Part shown: one piece after another, positions 8,255 to 16,479 of the stretch
How positions within the stretch are numbered: position 1 is the first letter of the stretch
Layout: each line of letters begins with the position of its first letter
Origin: Phocaeicola coprophilus
GTDB taxonomy: Bacteria > Bacteroidota > Bacteroidia > Bacteroidales > Bacteroidaceae
DNA length: 52,060 nt
Assembly (NCBI GenBank): GCA_016900015.1
Contig: JACJJM010000025.1
Location: 1 to 52,060, forward strand
Direction: 5' to 3'
Translations under genes and position numbers: made by a program
Notes under the pieces: model-generated
What the model saw: the letters and a program-made list of their open reading frames with translations, nothing else
Told to the model about the DNA's origin: nothing
The model's database searches: none

Positions 8255-9037
8255 TTATCGCTTCCTCAGCTCCATCGCCTGCTTGCCATCGACGTAAAGG
8301 ACCAGATTGCCATTGCCCAACTGTCCGTAGCGATCTGCTTTACCCAACACTTGCAGGATGTTGTTTTCCAATGTCATATCCGGACACATCATGCGTGTCG
8401 AGGCTACATTCTGAAATGTGATGGACTGCTTCTGTGCATCATTGATGATGAAGCCGCCACGAATCGTGTTGCAACCGGCACAACCACTAATGCTCTTTTT
8501 CGCAACATCAAAAGCCAGGAAAGGCTGTTTTTCCACTTCGGCCGGCACATCTTCACCGTTCACCTTCACGATGTTCCATTCACCATTCAAGTCCTTTAAT
8601 GCCATCTCTTGCGAACGTTTTTTCAATATTACCACAGGACGTTTCTTTTCATTGCACAACGCCACTTCGTCCTTGCCAAGTGACTTGTATCCCTTCACTT
8701 GTCCCAACGCATTGAGCACATTGCGCTCCACATCCATATTGGGACCGGCCATCATCGTGCTTGCCATCTGGCCCAGGTCCAAAGTCCCGGCTTCAGCATT
8801 CTGCTTGAACGCTCCCATTATATTATTGCAGCCCGTATATCCATAGACACGGCCATCTTCCACATTAAAACCGATATAAGGCATCTCCTTGATGGTGATG
8901 GCACTTCCATTGACTTCCGTGATGCTCCATTCGCCATCAAGATTGACGGGAGAAGTCACAGCTTGATTCTTGGAGGACTGGCATGACGCCAATGCGATAA
9001 ATGCCATTGCAACTACGGGTATAATCTTTTTCTTCAT
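8255..9037 (-). CDS. META-domain lipoprotein (two HslJ-like repeats)
   Basis: This 260-residue protein begins with a lipoprotein signal (lipobox LASC, Cys19) and contains two META/HslJ-type domains. Each starts with a 'LxGEW-I--VNG' segment: VNLDGEWSITEVNG at about 32-45 and LNGEWNIVKVNGED at about 150. Each continues into a paired-cysteine region (YTGCNNIMGAF; SGCAGCNTIRGGF). Such proteins are associated with envelope stress or heat and antibiotic tolerance in other bacteria; the exact role here is unknown. It probably sits in the outer membrane or periplasm. It lies 100 bp downstream of another lipoprotein gene, on the same strand as rfbC. Confidence 0.85.
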   Translation of the reverse strand: MKKKIIPVVAMAFIALASCQSSKNQAVTSPVNLDGEWSITEVNGSAITIKEMPYIGFNVEDGRVYGYTGCNNIMGAFKQNAEAGTLDLGQMASTMMAGPNMDVERNVLNALGQVKGYKSLGKDEVALCNEKKRPVVILKKRSQEMALKDLNGEWNIVKVNGEDVPAEVEKQPFLAFDVAKKSISGCAGCNTIRGGFIINDAQKQSITFQNVASTRMMCPDMTLENNILQVLGKADRYGQLGNGNLVLYVDGKQAMELRKR

Positions 9038-9137
9038 ACTATTCTCGTTTTAAAATTTAACATAAATGATTCTTTATGCAGTAAATCATCCAAAGCACGA
9101 AATACTGCTCCATCGTTTCTTAATAAATAATAAACGG

Positions 9138-9953
9138 CTACGACTTGTCCTTGTGCAATGACCATTGCCCTTCTGAGGACACCAATATATAAACCTGGTA
9201 GCAACTGGCTTCATCCGGAATGCACAACGAAGCTTCATACCAATAGCCGTCATTGTCCACATCGATGAAATCCATATCACTCAAGACTGCACTTTTCAAG
9301 AAATTAGCGTCCACCATGGACTCAAAATCCTTTTTCGTAAAGTCGCGTGCAAACAATGACTGTTTGCCTTCATACACACAGAGATGAATCACATTGTCAT
9401 AAAACACTTGTTCGATTTTCATTCCGTTCTCATTGTAAGAAGACTTATAGACTTTCATGGTTGACGGATTGATATAGACATATCCATGATAACGATGCCC
9501 GTCAAACATGATGACAGAGTCCTTTTTCACCACTCCGTCATACAGGGCAATCGGTTCCTGCATGGCCTTTACAAATTCAATGGAATCCAATTCATATTCA
9601 GAGCGGTGGAGCTTAATCAATTCTCCGGTGATGGAATGATACCAGAACTTGCCATTTTCCAAATGCACAATCTCGTATGACACCGTGTCCGCACCGCAGA
9701 TAAGCAGTTGTCCATCCACTATCTTAAAATACAACGGACGTGATTCGTCCCCCGGGTAATACAGCGAATCTCCTTCTGCACTAAACTGCACAGCATCACT
9801 TCCGTCATCGGCCCAAATACCTTGCAAGGCTTGTTTCATCTGTACATTTTCGTGCGACATCGTATCCGTGGCCTTATCCACCGACTGTGAACAAGCTGAC
9901 AGAGCGGCCACCACTACACCCACTCCCAAAAGCAAATTAAAAATCTTATTCAT
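9138..9953 (-). CDS. hypothetical lipoprotein (DUF4738-like)
   Basis: This 271-residue protein starts with a clear lipoprotein signal: a short positive start, a hydrophobic stretch and lipobox LSAC. I do not recognise a catalytic motif. The body looks like beta-rich repeats of a 'YDG...KKDSV..FDGHRYHGY' kind and resembles Bacteroides lipoproteins grouped as DUF4738, but only weakly. The frame is open to 9983, yet the ATG at 9953 is chosen because the signal peptide begins there; it overlaps the rfbC stop by 8 bp, so the two genes are likely co-transcribed. It may have an envelope role, but no function is assigned. Confidence 0.7.
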   Translation of the reverse strand: MNKIFNLLLGVGVVVAALSACSQSVDKATDTMSHENVQMKQALQGIWADDGSDAVQFSAEGDSLYYPGDESRPLYFKIVDGQLLICGADTVSYEIVHLENGKFWYHSITGELIKLHRSEYELDSIEFVKAMQEPIALYDGVVKKDSVIMFDGHRYHGYVYINPSTMKVYKSSYNENGMKIEQVFYDNVIHLCVYEGKQSLFARDFTKKDFESMVDANFLKSAVLSDMDFIDVDNDGYWYEASLCIPDEASCYQVYILVSSEGQWSLHKDKS

Positions 9954-10494
9954 AAGTTTCCGCATTACGCAGCCAGACTGCATCCAGGTCCTTCTCCGAA
10001 AGTAACATTTGTCCCTTATCCATATTCCAGTCTATTGCGATGTCAGGATCATCAAAACGTATAGACGCTTCCTCCTGAGGCGCATAGACATTGTCCACTT
10101 TGTAAGTGAATACAGCCTGGTCGCTCAACACCAAAAAGCCATGGGCAAAACCACGAGGTATGAACAGTTGGCGTTTGTTCTCTTCACTTAACTCCACAGA
10201 CACATATTGTCCAAAAGTCGCAGAATGACGACGGATGTCGACAGCAACATCAAGCACTTTCCCTTTAATGACTCGCACCAGTTTGGCCTGACTAAATTTT
10301 CCTTTCTGATAGTGCAATCCTCTCAGCACGCCAAAGCTCGACATGGATTCGTTGTCTTGTATGAAATCGATCTTTCCTATTTGTTTCTCAAATTCTTCCT
10401 TCTTAAATGCTTCAAAGAAATAGCCACGGGCATCTGAAAACACTTTCGGCTCGATAATCCATACACCTTCGATTGCAGTAGAAATATAATTCAT
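9946..10494 (-). CDS. rfbC: dTDP-4-dehydrorhamnose 3,5-epimerase
   Basis: This 182-residue cupin-fold enzyme converts dTDP-4-keto-6-deoxyglucose to dTDP-4-keto-L-rhamnose. Family hallmarks are EPKVFSDARGYFFEAF at about 14-29, the active-site block GVLRGLHYQ near 58, VDIRRHSATFGQY near 88, and FIPRGFAHGFLVLSD near 115. The frame is open to 10524, but the ATG at 10494 gives the family-typical N-terminus (MNYISTAIEGVWIIEPKVF). A -7-like TATTTTTG (minus strand, 10522-10529) lies upstream. No rfbA, rfbB or rfbD is present in the window, so the rest of the rhamnose pathway must be encoded elsewhere. It may supply the capsule locus or lipopolysaccharide. Confidence 0.93.
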   Translation of the reverse strand: MNYISTAIEGVWIIEPKVFSDARGYFFEAFKKEEFEKQIGKIDFIQDNESMSSFGVLRGLHYQKGKFSQAKLVRVIKGKVLDVAVDIRRHSATFGQYVSVELSEENKRQLFIPRGFAHGFLVLSDQAVFTYKVDNVYAPQEEASIRFDDPDIAIDWNMDKGQMLLSEKDLDAVWLRNAETYE

Positions 10495-10521
10495 ATTTAA
10501 GTAGCCGTTAATTTGGTCGTA

Positions 10522-10529
10522 CAAAAATA
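10522..10529 (-). promoter_or_regulatory. possible -7 element of rfbC
   Basis: On the minus strand the sequence reads TATTTTTG, matching TAnnTTTG, 28 bp before the chosen rfbC start. No TTTG is seen at the -33 position, so support is partial. Confidence 0.35.
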
Positions 10530-10610
10530 GGAAAATATCACTGATGATGCATCGTTTTCATTAAAGAAATTTAATGGAGTCGAAATGTGACATCTTTCAA
10601 ATGAAAAGGC

Positions 10611-10618
10611 TACATTTG
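10611..10618 (+). promoter_or_regulatory. possible -7 element of the HU/SPOR gene
   Basis: TACATTTG matches TAnnTTTG, but it ends only 4 bp before the ATG at 10623. If it is used, the transcript would start at or next to the start codon and be essentially leaderless. No -33 TTTG is visible. Confidence 0.3.
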
Positions 10619-10622
10619 CAAC

Positions 10623-11744
10623 ATGAATGAATTGTTACAACATATAAAAATACTCTTAATCGAGAATGAATGTGTCATCATCCCCGACTTTGGCGGATTC
10701 ATAACTTACTATTCTCCAGCACAACATTGCGATGAAAAGCACCTGTTTCTTCCTCCTTATCGCACGGTGGGATTTAACCCCCTGCTCCAGATGAATGACG
10801 GTCTGCTGATCCAGTCGTACATGCAAGAATACGAAGTAAGTTACCCGGTCGCTCAAAAAATGGTGGAAACTGCCGTAAATGAATTGTGCGACGTGCTGAA
10901 CAAAGAAGGACACATACACATCAACGGCTTGGGCGAACTGTCGCTCAATGTGGAAAACACATTGGACTTCCGTCCTGAAAAGCATGACATAACAGCCCCT
11001 GCACTCTATGGTTGGCAAGCATTCGAAATGAAAGAAGTCAAAGAACTCCGCCCGGCAAACAGGATACAGCCGGCAAGCCTGACTCCTACAGAGGCACAGC
11101 GCCATAAAAAGCCCAACACACTGGTCATCAATGTAAACCGGACGTGGCTCAACAACATTATTGCCGTAGCTGCTGCTGTCATCCTCTTCTTCCTGCTCTC
11201 TACTCCCGTAAGCAACACGTATGTGGAACCCGAAAGCTATGCATCCCTAGGATATGCAGGATGGTTTGAGCAAATACGCAAACAGTCACTGGCCACCACG
11301 CTTATGGAGTCTACACAGACCCCCGTACAGAAAAAACAACAAACCAAAAACATACAAGAAGAGAAAATCCAGCTGGTGTCCACACCCAAAGTGACTCCAC
11401 GCCAAGCGACCAAACCAACAACAACACCCAAGAAACAACAGGCAGTCCAACCGACCAAGACTGTACAAAAAGCGACAACGACTCCGACGGTTGCCCCTAC
11501 AAAAACCAGCCAAAAACAATATCACATCATAGTGGCCAGTGTCGGCAATCGTAAAGACGCCGAAAACGCGATCAAGGAACTTGCAAGCAAAGGCTATCCC
11601 GGTGCCACTATCATCGATCGTGACGGACGTGTACGTGTCGCATTAAAATCCAGCTCGGACAAGGAAGCACTCAATACGCAAATGCTGCAGTTAAGAAAGA
11701 AAGAAGAGTTTAAAAATGCGTGGATGCTCACGACACGAAACTGA
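10623..11744 (+). CDS. HU-CCDC81 and SPOR domain membrane protein
   Basis: This 373-residue protein has three parts. Residues 1-140 resemble the HU-like CCDC81-type bacterial domain (LIENECVIIPDFGGFITYYSPA). A single membrane helix follows at about 180-197 (IIAVAAAVILFFLLS). After it comes a low-complexity Thr/Lys/Gln/Pro linker (about 240-295) and a C-terminal SPOR domain (about 295-365, starting QYHIIVASVGNRKDAENAI), which binds denuded peptidoglycan glycan strands. This places the HU-like domain in the cytoplasm and SPOR in the periplasm, suggesting a role in cell division or in linking the envelope to the nucleoid. It is followed 27 bp later by an FHA protein gene on the same strand. Confidence 0.85.
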   Translation: MNELLQHIKILLIENECVIIPDFGGFITYYSPAQHCDEKHLFLPPYRTVGFNPLLQMNDGLLIQSYMQEYEVSYPVAQKMVETAVNELCDVLNKEGHIHINGLGELSLNVENTLDFRPEKHDITAPALYGWQAFEMKEVKELRPANRIQPASLTPTEAQRHKKPNTLVINVNRTWLNNIIAVAAAVILFFLLSTPVSNTYVEPESYASLGYAGWFEQIRKQSLATTLMESTQTPVQKKQQTKNIQEEKIQLVSTPKVTPRQATKPTTTPKKQQAVQPTKTVQKATTTPTVAPTKTSQKQYHIIVASVGNRKDAENAIKELASKGYPGATIIDRDGRVRVALKSSSDKEALNTQMLQLRKKEEFKNAWMLTTRN

Positions 11745-11771
11745 TTTCAACACCTTACCTCAAGAAAAGAA

Positions 11772-12305
11772 ATGAAAAGAGTACGATGCCCCAAATGTGA
11801 CCACTACATCATCTTTGATGAAAAGAAATACACAGAAGGACAGTCACTCATCTTTGTATGTGACGAATGCAAAAAGCAATTCAGTATCCGGATTGGCAAA
11901 TCCAAATTAAATGAATTGCAGAAAAACGAGAACCCTGACGAACAAGAAAATAAAGACAACTTCGGAAGCATCGTTGTCATCGAAAACGCCTTTGCCTACA
12001 AACAAGTCCTGCCACTCAAGGAAGGCGACAACATCATCGGTCGACGCAGCAAAGGCATGGACATCGAAGTGCCCATCGAGACCAATGACCGAAATATGGA
12101 CCGCCGCCACTGTGTGCTTAATGTAAAACGTGACAAACAAGGGAATGTCATCTACACACTTCGCGACAACAACAGCCTATGCGGTACATTCCTGATGAAC
12201 GAGCTGCTAGGAGACCATGACCGGGTACGCATCGAAGACGGTGCAATCCTCACACTTGGCGCGACCACAGTCATCCTGCGAGCTGCAGAAAACAAAGACG
12301 CTTAA
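11772..12305 (+). CDS. zinc-ribbon and FHA domain protein
   Basis: This 177-residue cytoplasmic protein has an N-terminal zinc-ribbon-like motif (C6-x2-C9 and C30-x2-C33, the MJ0042 type). A forkhead-associated domain follows (about 70-170) with the expected phosphothreonine-binding signatures IIGRRSKG, RRHCVLNV and NSLCGTFLM. FHA domains bind phosphothreonine peptides, so it may be a signalling adaptor, but no Ser/Thr kinase is encoded nearby. Gaps to the neighbours are short (27 bp after the HU/SPOR gene, 12 bp before the HAD phosphatase gene), consistent with an operon. Confidence 0.85.
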   Translation: MKRVRCPKCDHYIIFDEKKYTEGQSLIFVCDECKKQFSIRIGKSKLNELQKNENPDEQENKDNFGSIVVIENAFAYKQVLPLKEGDNIIGRRSKGMDIEVPIETNDRNMDRRHCVLNVKRDKQGNVIYTLRDNNSLCGTFLMNELLGDHDRVRIEDGAILTLGATTVILRAAENKDA

Positions 12306-12317
12306 ATCCTTTTACCC

Positions 12318-13136
12318 ATGCCCTATAAACTATTGGTACTCGACCTGGACGGCACACTGACCAACAGCCGCAAGGAAATCACTCCCCACACACTCGAAAC
12401 ACTCATTCAGGCACAAGAGCAAGGAATAAAAATCATTCTGGCCTCAGGACGCCCCACCTATGGAGTCGCCCCGATCGCAGACAAACTACGCCTGGCCGAT
12501 TATGGCGGATACATCCTGTCCTACAACGGCAGTGAAATCATGAACTGGACCAACAAGGAAATCCTGTATGAAAACCGCCTAAAGCCAGAATTGCTACCTT
12601 ATTTATATGCATGCGCAAAAAGCTATCAGTTCCCGATTGTCACTTACCACAACGAGTTTGTCATCACCGAATACCCTGATGACGAATATGTGCAAAAGGA
12701 AGCCATACTCAATGTCATGCGCCTTCAAAAAGTTGACAACTTCCTGGATGCCATCCGTTTTCCGATAGTCAAATGCATGATTGTGGGAGAACCGTCCCGG
12801 CTGGTCCTCCTGGAACAGGAAATGCAAGAACGCCTAAAAGGGCAAATGGGAGTCTATCGCTCCGAGCCTTATTTCCTCGAACTTGTTCCTGACGGCATCG
12901 ACAAGGCCAAATCGTTGGCCGTCCTGCTGGAAAAACTTTCAATCAGCCGCGAAGAAGTGATAGCCTGTGGCGATGGTTTCAATGATGCTTCCATGATACG
13001 GTTTGCCGGTTTGGGTGTAGCTATGGCGAATGCACAGCCTCTCGTGCGCGAACAGGCAGACTATATCACACTGTCAAATGACTGTGACGGCGTGGCCCAT
13101 GTCGTGGAAAAATTCATCTTTCAGCGACCGTTTTGA
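12318..13136 (+). CDS. Cof-type HAD-IIB phosphatase
   Basis: This 272-residue protein is a haloacid dehalogenase superfamily member with a C2B cap. Motif I DLDGTLTNS is at residues 8-16, motif II is LASGRP near 50, the lysine of motif III is in DGIDKAKSLAVLLEK near 195, and motif IV is ACGDGFNDASMIRFAG near 217. Cof-like enzymes dephosphorylate sugar phosphates, nucleotides or related metabolites; the substrate cannot be told from sequence. It is the last gene of the plus-strand trio and faces the ABC transporter gene 36 bp away, convergently. Confidence 0.9.
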   Translation: MPYKLLVLDLDGTLTNSRKEITPHTLETLIQAQEQGIKIILASGRPTYGVAPIADKLRLADYGGYILSYNGSEIMNWTNKEILYENRLKPELLPYLYACAKSYQFPIVTYHNEFVITEYPDDEYVQKEAILNVMRLQKVDNFLDAIRFPIVKCMIVGEPSRLVLLEQEMQERLKGQMGVYRSEPYFLELVPDGIDKAKSLAVLLEKLSISREEVIACGDGFNDASMIRFAGLGVAMANAQPLVREQADYITLSNDCDGVAHVVEKFIFQRPF

Positions 13137-13172
13137 ATTTATAAATACGCAAACGTTTCTCAATAGTACAAC

Positions 13173-14798
13173 TTACATACGAATGACCGTCGTACACAGC
13201 CGGGCAATGGTCTCCCGATGAGTGACAAGTATGAGCGTCTTCCCTTCCACCTGCCGGGACAGACGTTCCAGAAGAAGCCGTTCCGTCACATTGTCCACCG
13301 ATGATGTCGGTTCATCCAACAATAAAACTCCACCCGGCCGAAGCAAGCCACGGGCGATGGCAATGCGTTGTGCCTGTCCCTCGCTCAAACCGGCTCCGTG
13401 TTCCCCGCAACGGGTGTCAAGTCCGTCGGGCAAAGCATAGACAAAGTCGGCTACAGCCGTATGGAGTGCAGCACGAAGTTCATCCTCCGTTGCTTGCGGA
13501 TTCCCCATCAACAGATTGTCCCGGATGCTTCCGCTTACCAACGTATTGCCTTGGGGCACATAAGAAAGATTGCAACGCGTGAGCGGAGAAGCTTCAACCT
13601 GGCTGACCGCATTGTAAAACATGATTTTTCCTTCATCCGGATGCAGCAATCCCAATATCAAGCGAAGCAATGTGCTCTTCCCCACCCCTGTCTCACCAAG
13701 AATGACAGTCAGACTGCCCGGAGCAAAGTCATGACTGAAATCAGCCAGCACGCGGCGTTCATTTCCAGGATATGCAAACGACACTCCCTCCGCCCGGATA
13801 CCCAGGCAACCATCCAGGCGCACAGACACACCTTGTCGTTCCAAAGGCAATGCCTGCAATTCAGCCAGCCGCTCCGCGGAAGTGAACACCCGGATGAAGG
13901 AAGGAATCTGACGACTAATATCCACCATAGGACGCTGCACCTGTGCCACTAATTGCAGAAAAGCTGTCATCATGCCGAACGTGACACTCCCATCACGCAA
14001 ACCAAAGATACCCCAAAGGAAGGCCACGGCATAACCGACAGCAAACCCAAGCTGCACCATCGAGCGTGAAAAGATGGAAAAATCCGTACGTTCCATGACC
14101 TTCCGCTGCAAAACCGACTGACACGACACCAGTTTGCCGACAGCCCGCGAGGTATATTCCAGCGTACGAATCAGGATACGATGCTGGAGATGCTCTTGCA
14201 GATGACTTTGGACCTGGCTGTCCATGTCCCGAATCTCACGCGACATGCGCCGCATACGCCGCACATAACTTTTGCTGAACAGCAAAGCGACAGGCATAAT
14301 AAATATAATGATACCAGCCAGACGCATATCGAGACGGGACAGAAAATACAATGCACCTGCCAACTGAACGATGGTGACCAACACAGCCGGAACTGTACGG
14401 CACAACGCATCCGTGACCGTCGCCACATCCTCCTCCAGACGGTTCAGCATGTCGCCGGAATGAAGTTTCTCCCGTCCAGTCCACTGGCTCTCCATCATGT
14501 GGACAAACAACTTGCGGCGCATTTCGTTCCGCATTTTGATTTCTGCACGGCTGGCCATGCGGCTTCGCATGATAGACAGTCCAAGTTGCATCACGATGCA
14601 AGCCACCATCCATCCGATAAACAGCCCCAAGTCATCGCCGGACTCCCCCGTAACAATGTCAATCAAATGTTTGCTGATATACACAGAAAACAGCGAGACA
14701 CCCACATGGAGCATTCCCGCCAGCGTGCACCACACGACAAGATGCTGATAGCCCCGAGATGCATTCCCAAGCCATCGTACACAGTCTTTTATTTGCAT
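13173..14798 (-). CDS. ABC transporter, fused permease and ATPase (exporter type)
   Basis: This 541-residue half-transporter has an N-terminal six-helix exporter-type membrane domain (about 15-300) and a C-terminal ATPase with Walker A GETGVGKST, Walker B VLLLDEP and a switch histidine in LVTHRE. The signature motif is LSEGQ instead of the canonical LSGGQ. It has no N-terminal C39 peptidase domain. It should work as a homodimer exporting a lipid, peptide or other hydrophobic compound. Upstream on the same strand are the frameshifted Rpn gene and the S24/S26 peptidase gene, separated from it by repeats. Single-gene exporters of this kind occur in peptide maturation clusters, but substrate assignment is speculative. 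Confidence 0.9.
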   Translation of the reverse strand: MQIKDCVRWLGNASRGYQHLVVWCTLAGMLHVGVSLFSVYISKHLIDIVTGESGDDLGLFIGWMVACIVMQLGLSIMRSRMASRAEIKMRNEMRRKLFVHMMESQWTGREKLHSGDMLNRLEEDVATVTDALCRTVPAVLVTIVQLAGALYFLSRLDMRLAGIIIFIMPVALLFSKSYVRRMRRMSREIRDMDSQVQSHLQEHLQHRILIRTLEYTSRAVGKLVSCQSVLQRKVMERTDFSIFSRSMVQLGFAVGYAVAFLWGIFGLRDGSVTFGMMTAFLQLVAQVQRPMVDISRQIPSFIRVFTSAERLAELQALPLERQGVSVRLDGCLGIRAEGVSFAYPGNERRVLADFSHDFAPGSLTVILGETGVGKSTLLRLILGLLHPDEGKIMFYNAVSQVEASPLTRCNLSYVPQGNTLVSGSIRDNLLMGNPQATEDELRAALHTAVADFVYALPDGLDTRCGEHGAGLSEGQAQRIAIARGLLRPGGVLLLDEPTSSVDNVTERLLLERLSRQVEGKTLILVTHRETIARLCTTVIRM

Positions 14799-14821
14799 AA
14801 TGCCTGATTAAATAAATTGAA

Positions 14822-14890
14822 TGCCGCAAACGTCCCTACAAGTATATTATTGGACAGGATAGATGTGTTTGAGTGCATGCAGGGCGATTG
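14822..14890 (-). repeat. dispersed repeat, copy B (inverted)
   Basis: Read on the minus strand, the segment begins GCATGCACTCAAACACAT and ends CTTGTAGGGACGTTTGCGG, matching the ends of copies A (430-571) and C (15828-15893). It is inverted relative to copy C, so the two enclose the Rpn pseudogene. Confidence 0.55.
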
Positions 14891-14916
14891 AGGATATTGA
14901 GTTTATGTCTGACGAC

Positions 14917-15743
14917 TCACAATCCGGCAACAACTTCAAGCGAAAGACCGGTCAACCGGGCTATCGTCTCCGGTGCATATCCCGCCTGCTTCAAATTCAT
15001 AGCCACTTCCAACTTGCCTTTTTCTACACCTTTCTGCTCCGCATAAGCCAATTCGGATATACGGTCACGCAACACCTTCAGGCTCTCGTCATACTTCTCA
15101 CGTTCGTCTTTCGACAACGAGGCCAACGTCACCACTTCTTCCAGTTTCTGAAAGACTGACTTACGAGCCTGGAACGGCAATCTTTGTAAAGTATCCATAT
15201 TCTTCAATACATATATCCATCGTTCAAAATCATTCACGCATTCATCCTCTTCCTTCACGAAGGATGGCAACTCGATGAAGATGAAACGCAACTTGTCACT
15301 GAAAATCTCCTGTGTGCTACGGTCGGCCAACAATATATCCGTCCGAAGCTTATGATGATTCGCATCCGGCAAATAGAAATTCAGAAAAAACACTCCATAA
15401 ACGGCCTTCAAACCATATTTCCACTGAGCGCCCTTGTAACCTTGACGGGTATCGCCTGAGACAGATAATACACTGTCCTGTCTTTGAAATTAAGGTGGTT
15501 CTGATTCTGCATTTCCACGATAAACTGTTCGCCATTCTCATCCGTGCAATAGACATCATATGTCAACCCACGATCATCTTCATACAACGGTATCTGCTCT
15601 TTGTCCAGCAACGTAATGCTTTTCACTTGGCGTTCGCCTTCCAACAAGGCATTCAGGAAATCAAGCAACAAGTCCTTGTTGATTTCCTGACCGAAGATGC
15701 GCTTGAAGCCCACATCGGTAAAGGGATTGATGAACTTTGACAT
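14917..15743 (-). pseudogene. frameshifted Rpn-family nuclease / putative transposase
   Basis: Two adjacent frames together make one Rpn-type (PD-(D/E)XK nuclease family transposase) protein. The first (15743 down to 15408) has the family N-terminus FINPFTDVGFKRIFGQE and the catalytic-region segment FIVEMQNQNH. The second (open to 14917) carries the rest, including LPSFVKEEDE and DFERWIYVLKNM. The break is at about 15445-15450: after QAI the upstream frame runs into out-of-frame sequence, while a shift of one base restores RQGYKGAQWKYGLKAVYG. A one-base deletion explains this; no classic slippery heptamer is present. Rpn proteins are DNA endonucleases linked to recombination. The gene is bracketed by direct and inverted repeats. 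It is likely inactive unless the shift is a sequencing error. Confidence 0.85.
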
Positions 15744-15771
15744 ACGAGGTTCTTATAATGGTTCACTTTCG

Positions 15772-15779
15772 CAAATATA
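15772..15779 (-). promoter_or_regulatory. possible -7 element of the Rpn gene
   Basis: On the minus strand the sequence TATATTTG matches TAnnTTTG, 29 bp before the Rpn start codon. No TTTG is present 19-20 bp further upstream. Confidence 0.35.
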
Positions 15780-15827
15780 CGCATTTCCTTTGAATAAGTA
15801 GAAACTCATATTGAGTTTATATACAAT

Positions 15828-15893
15828 ATGAATACCGCAAACGGCTTACATGCACTCAAATTATTATGCTCGACCCACTTGTGGGACGTTTAT
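15828..15893 (+). repeat. dispersed repeat, copy C
   Basis: The segment reads ACCGCAAACGGCTTACATG, then CACTCAAA and, at its far end, CCACTTGTGGGACGTTTA. It shares these blocks with copies A, B and D. Its last bases overlap the stop codon of the S24/S26 peptidase gene, so the repeat supplies that gene's end. Confidence 0.55.
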
Positions 15894-16369
15894 AAATCCG
15901 CTTCTAAAAATCCAAGCCGCACAGCAGCCCATAAGAGATAGCGACGCAACGGCAAGAGGTGACGCCACAACCGGGCCTTCCGCCGCTCCGCAGACGAGGC
16001 ACAGTCCACACGCCGATGTCCGTCACGCAGGATGGCAACTGCTTTTCCTACGACATCGCCGACTCGGCATCGCTCCACAGCCCGAAGGTTTCCGTCACCC
16101 ATGAGTGTCAGCCTGTCGCCTGACAGGCGATAAACACGGTGCAACACATAGCCCCGCTCTGGCAAACGGGCCAGCACGATGTCTCCCACACACAGGCTTC
16201 CCGCTGCCACCAGCACCAGACTGTCACGCCCGCCGATGATGAAAGGAAGCATGCTGCGTCCCTTGGCCGGTATCGTCACCGAATGCCCCTCAGCCAACAG
16301 ACGGGCCACTTCGGAGAAGTATTGCACATTATCCAGCAACACCCTGTCTTGTCCTTTTTTCTTCTCCAT
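15890..16369 (-). CDS. S24/S26-family peptidase, Ser/His type
   Basis: This 159-residue protein resembles signal-peptidase-fold S24/S26 proteases. The nucleophile segment is KGRSMLPFI (about residues 36-44). Where bacterial type I signal peptidases carry a catalytic lysine, this protein has GYVLHRV, a histidine as in the SipW/ER-type Ser-His enzymes, and the downstream conserved GDGN follows. There is no clear N-terminal membrane anchor, but a hydrophobic stretch near the C-terminus (LLWAAVRLGFL) may associate with the membrane. Substrate is unknown. Small stand-alone proteins of this kind are found with PqqD and nucleotidyltransferase genes in other genomes, and such genes are present 14 kb away. 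The stop codon falls in a repeat. Confidence 0.75.
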   Translation of the reverse strand: MEKKKGQDRVLLDNVQYFSEVARLLAEGHSVTIPAKGRSMLPFIIGGRDSLVLVAAGSLCVGDIVLARLPERGYVLHRVYRLSGDRLTLMGDGNLRAVERCRVGDVVGKAVAILRDGHRRVDCASSAERRKARLWRHLLPLRRYLLWAAVRLGFLEADL

Positions 16370-16387
16370 CCATACAGCTTTTTTCTA

Positions 16388-16463
16388 CCCTCTATTCCGC
16401 CCGACCTTACCCTCCTTCCGGCTCTCGGACGGAAAGGAAGGCCAGCCCGGACGGAATAGAGGG
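16388..16463. repeat. inverted repeat upstream of the S24/S26 peptidase gene
   Basis: Exact 12-bp arms CCCTCTATTCCG (16388-16399) and CGGAATAGAGGG (16452-16463) enclose a second pair of arms (CCTTCCG with CGGAAAGG), giving a strong potential hairpin in the leader region. It could be a terminator-like structure or one more palindromic repeat. Confidence 0.55.
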
Positions 16464-16479
16464 ACGGTCTCATGATGTC

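Larger units (their letters stand above)
14894..15820. repeat. 13-bp direct repeats flanking the Rpn gene
   Basis: ATATTGAGTTTAT occurs exactly at 14894-14906 and again at 15808-15820, in the same orientation, just outside the Rpn-like gene. The pair could be a target duplication or part of the flanking repeats. The enclosed unit is about 0.9 kb. Confidence 0.45.

Noticed and set aside
15400-15460. Programmed frameshift in the Rpn gene
   Set aside because: No slippery heptamer of X-XXY-YYZ form or downstream pseudoknot was seen at the junction; a one-base deletion is simpler.
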